Assembly: GCA_903644035.1 (NCBI GenBank)
Contig: CAHJXG010000253.1
Location: forward strand, 1 to 7,105
Length of the DNA: 7,105 nt
DNA from: Rhodospirillales bacterium
GTDB lineage: Bacteria; Pseudomonadota; Alphaproteobacteria; Acetobacterales; Acetobacteraceae
Direction: 5' to 3'
Positions 6,780 through 7,105 of this stretch are shown in pieces (the first letter of the stretch is position 1; the number at the start of each line of letters is the position of its first letter). A model generated the notes under the pieces. That model was not told where the DNA came from and made no database searches. It saw only the letters and a list, made by a program, of their open reading frames with translations. Made by a program: the position numbers and the translations under genes.

Positions 6780-7105
6780 ATGCCGGAAACACTCATCAAG
6801 GTCGATCTGTCGCAGTCGCCGTACGAGAACGATATGGTGCACAACCGCTGGCACCCGGACATCCCGATGGTCGCGACCGTGAAGCCCGGCCAGGACTTCA
6901 TCATCGAGTGCTTCGACTGGACCGGCGGCTTCATCAAGAACGACGACAGCGCCGCCGACGTGCGCGACATCGACCTCAGCATCGTGCATTTCCTGAGCGG
7001 CCCCGTGGGCGTGGAGGGCGCGGAGCCGGGCGACCTGCTGGTGGTCGATTTCCTCGACATCGGGGCGTTCCCGCACAACGCCTGGGGGTTCAACGGCTTC
7101 TTCTC
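6780..7105 (+). CDS. fmdA: Formamidase, N-terminal part
   Basis: The first 108 residues of a formamidase of the FmdA/AmdA (acetamidase/formamidase) family, which hydrolyses formamide to formate and ammonia in the cytoplasm. The family is usually about 400 residues, so roughly a quarter is visible before the right edge. Recognisable blocks are MPETLIKVDLSQSPY (1-15), VHNRWHPDIPM (20-30), FDWTGGFIKNDDSA (45-58) and HFLSGPVGVEGAEPGDLLVV (70-89). These match my recollection of Methylophilus methylotrophus FmdA closely. The reading frame is intact. Its position directly after urtE places substrate uptake and hydrolysis in one operon. By analogy with the fmd cluster, a small regulatory-type gene fmdB may follow outside the window. 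Confidence 0.93.
   Translation, partial: MPETLIKVDLSQSPYENDMVHNRWHPDIPMVATVKPGQDFIIECFDWTGGFIKNDDSAADVRDIDLSIVHFLSGPVGVEGAEPGDLLVVDFLDIGAFPHNAWGFNGFF

Noticed and set aside
1..7105. CRISPR arrays, insertion sequences, tRNA or rRNA genes, attachment sites
   Set aside because: I saw no regularly spaced repeats, transposase sequence, terminal inverted repeats or RNA gene signatures. The window is almost fully occupied by the genes listed.

Overview
This window looks like chromosomal DNA from a GC-rich alphaproteobacterium. The evidence is strongly GC-biased third codon positions and a urea/amide-type (Urt/Fmd) ABC transporter next to a formamidase gene. I cannot assign a genus from sequence reading alone. 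The content is a nitrogen-scavenging locus: a five-gene ABC importer of the UrtABCDE/FmdDEF type, the start of a formamidase gene (fmdA), and a divergently transcribed membrane protein that is probably a transporter-type sensor.

Layout: (1) Bases 1-1699, minus strand, are one uninterrupted reading frame that runs off the left edge. It encodes an NCS1 (cytosine/purine/allantoin) permease-like membrane domain, followed by a short cysteine-rich cytoplasmic segment and the start of a further C-terminal region. (2) Bases 1700-1916 are a divergent intergenic region with two notable inverted repeats. One is AT-rich and operator-like; the other has its right arm over the ribosome binding site of the first transporter gene. 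(3) Bases 1917-6750, plus strand, hold five tightly packed genes: periplasmic binding protein (urtA-like), two permeases (urtB, urtC) and two ATPases (urtD, urtE). Gaps are 22, 4 and 10 nt, then an overlap or close junction. (4) Bases 6780-7105, plus strand, are the N-terminal 108 codons of formamidase, 29 nt after urtE and behind a strong AGGAGG site. It runs off the right edge.

How the genes work together: the binding protein would capture a short amide or urea in the periplasm, UrtB/UrtC would form the channel, and UrtD/UrtE would power it. FmdA would hydrolyse formamide to formate and ammonia in the cytoplasm. The ligand is therefore more likely formamide or a short-chain amide than urea alone. 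The divergent NCS1-like protein may be the sensor for this operon, because its C-terminal extension does not belong to ordinary permeases. The kinase domain this predicts would lie outside the window and is not seen here.
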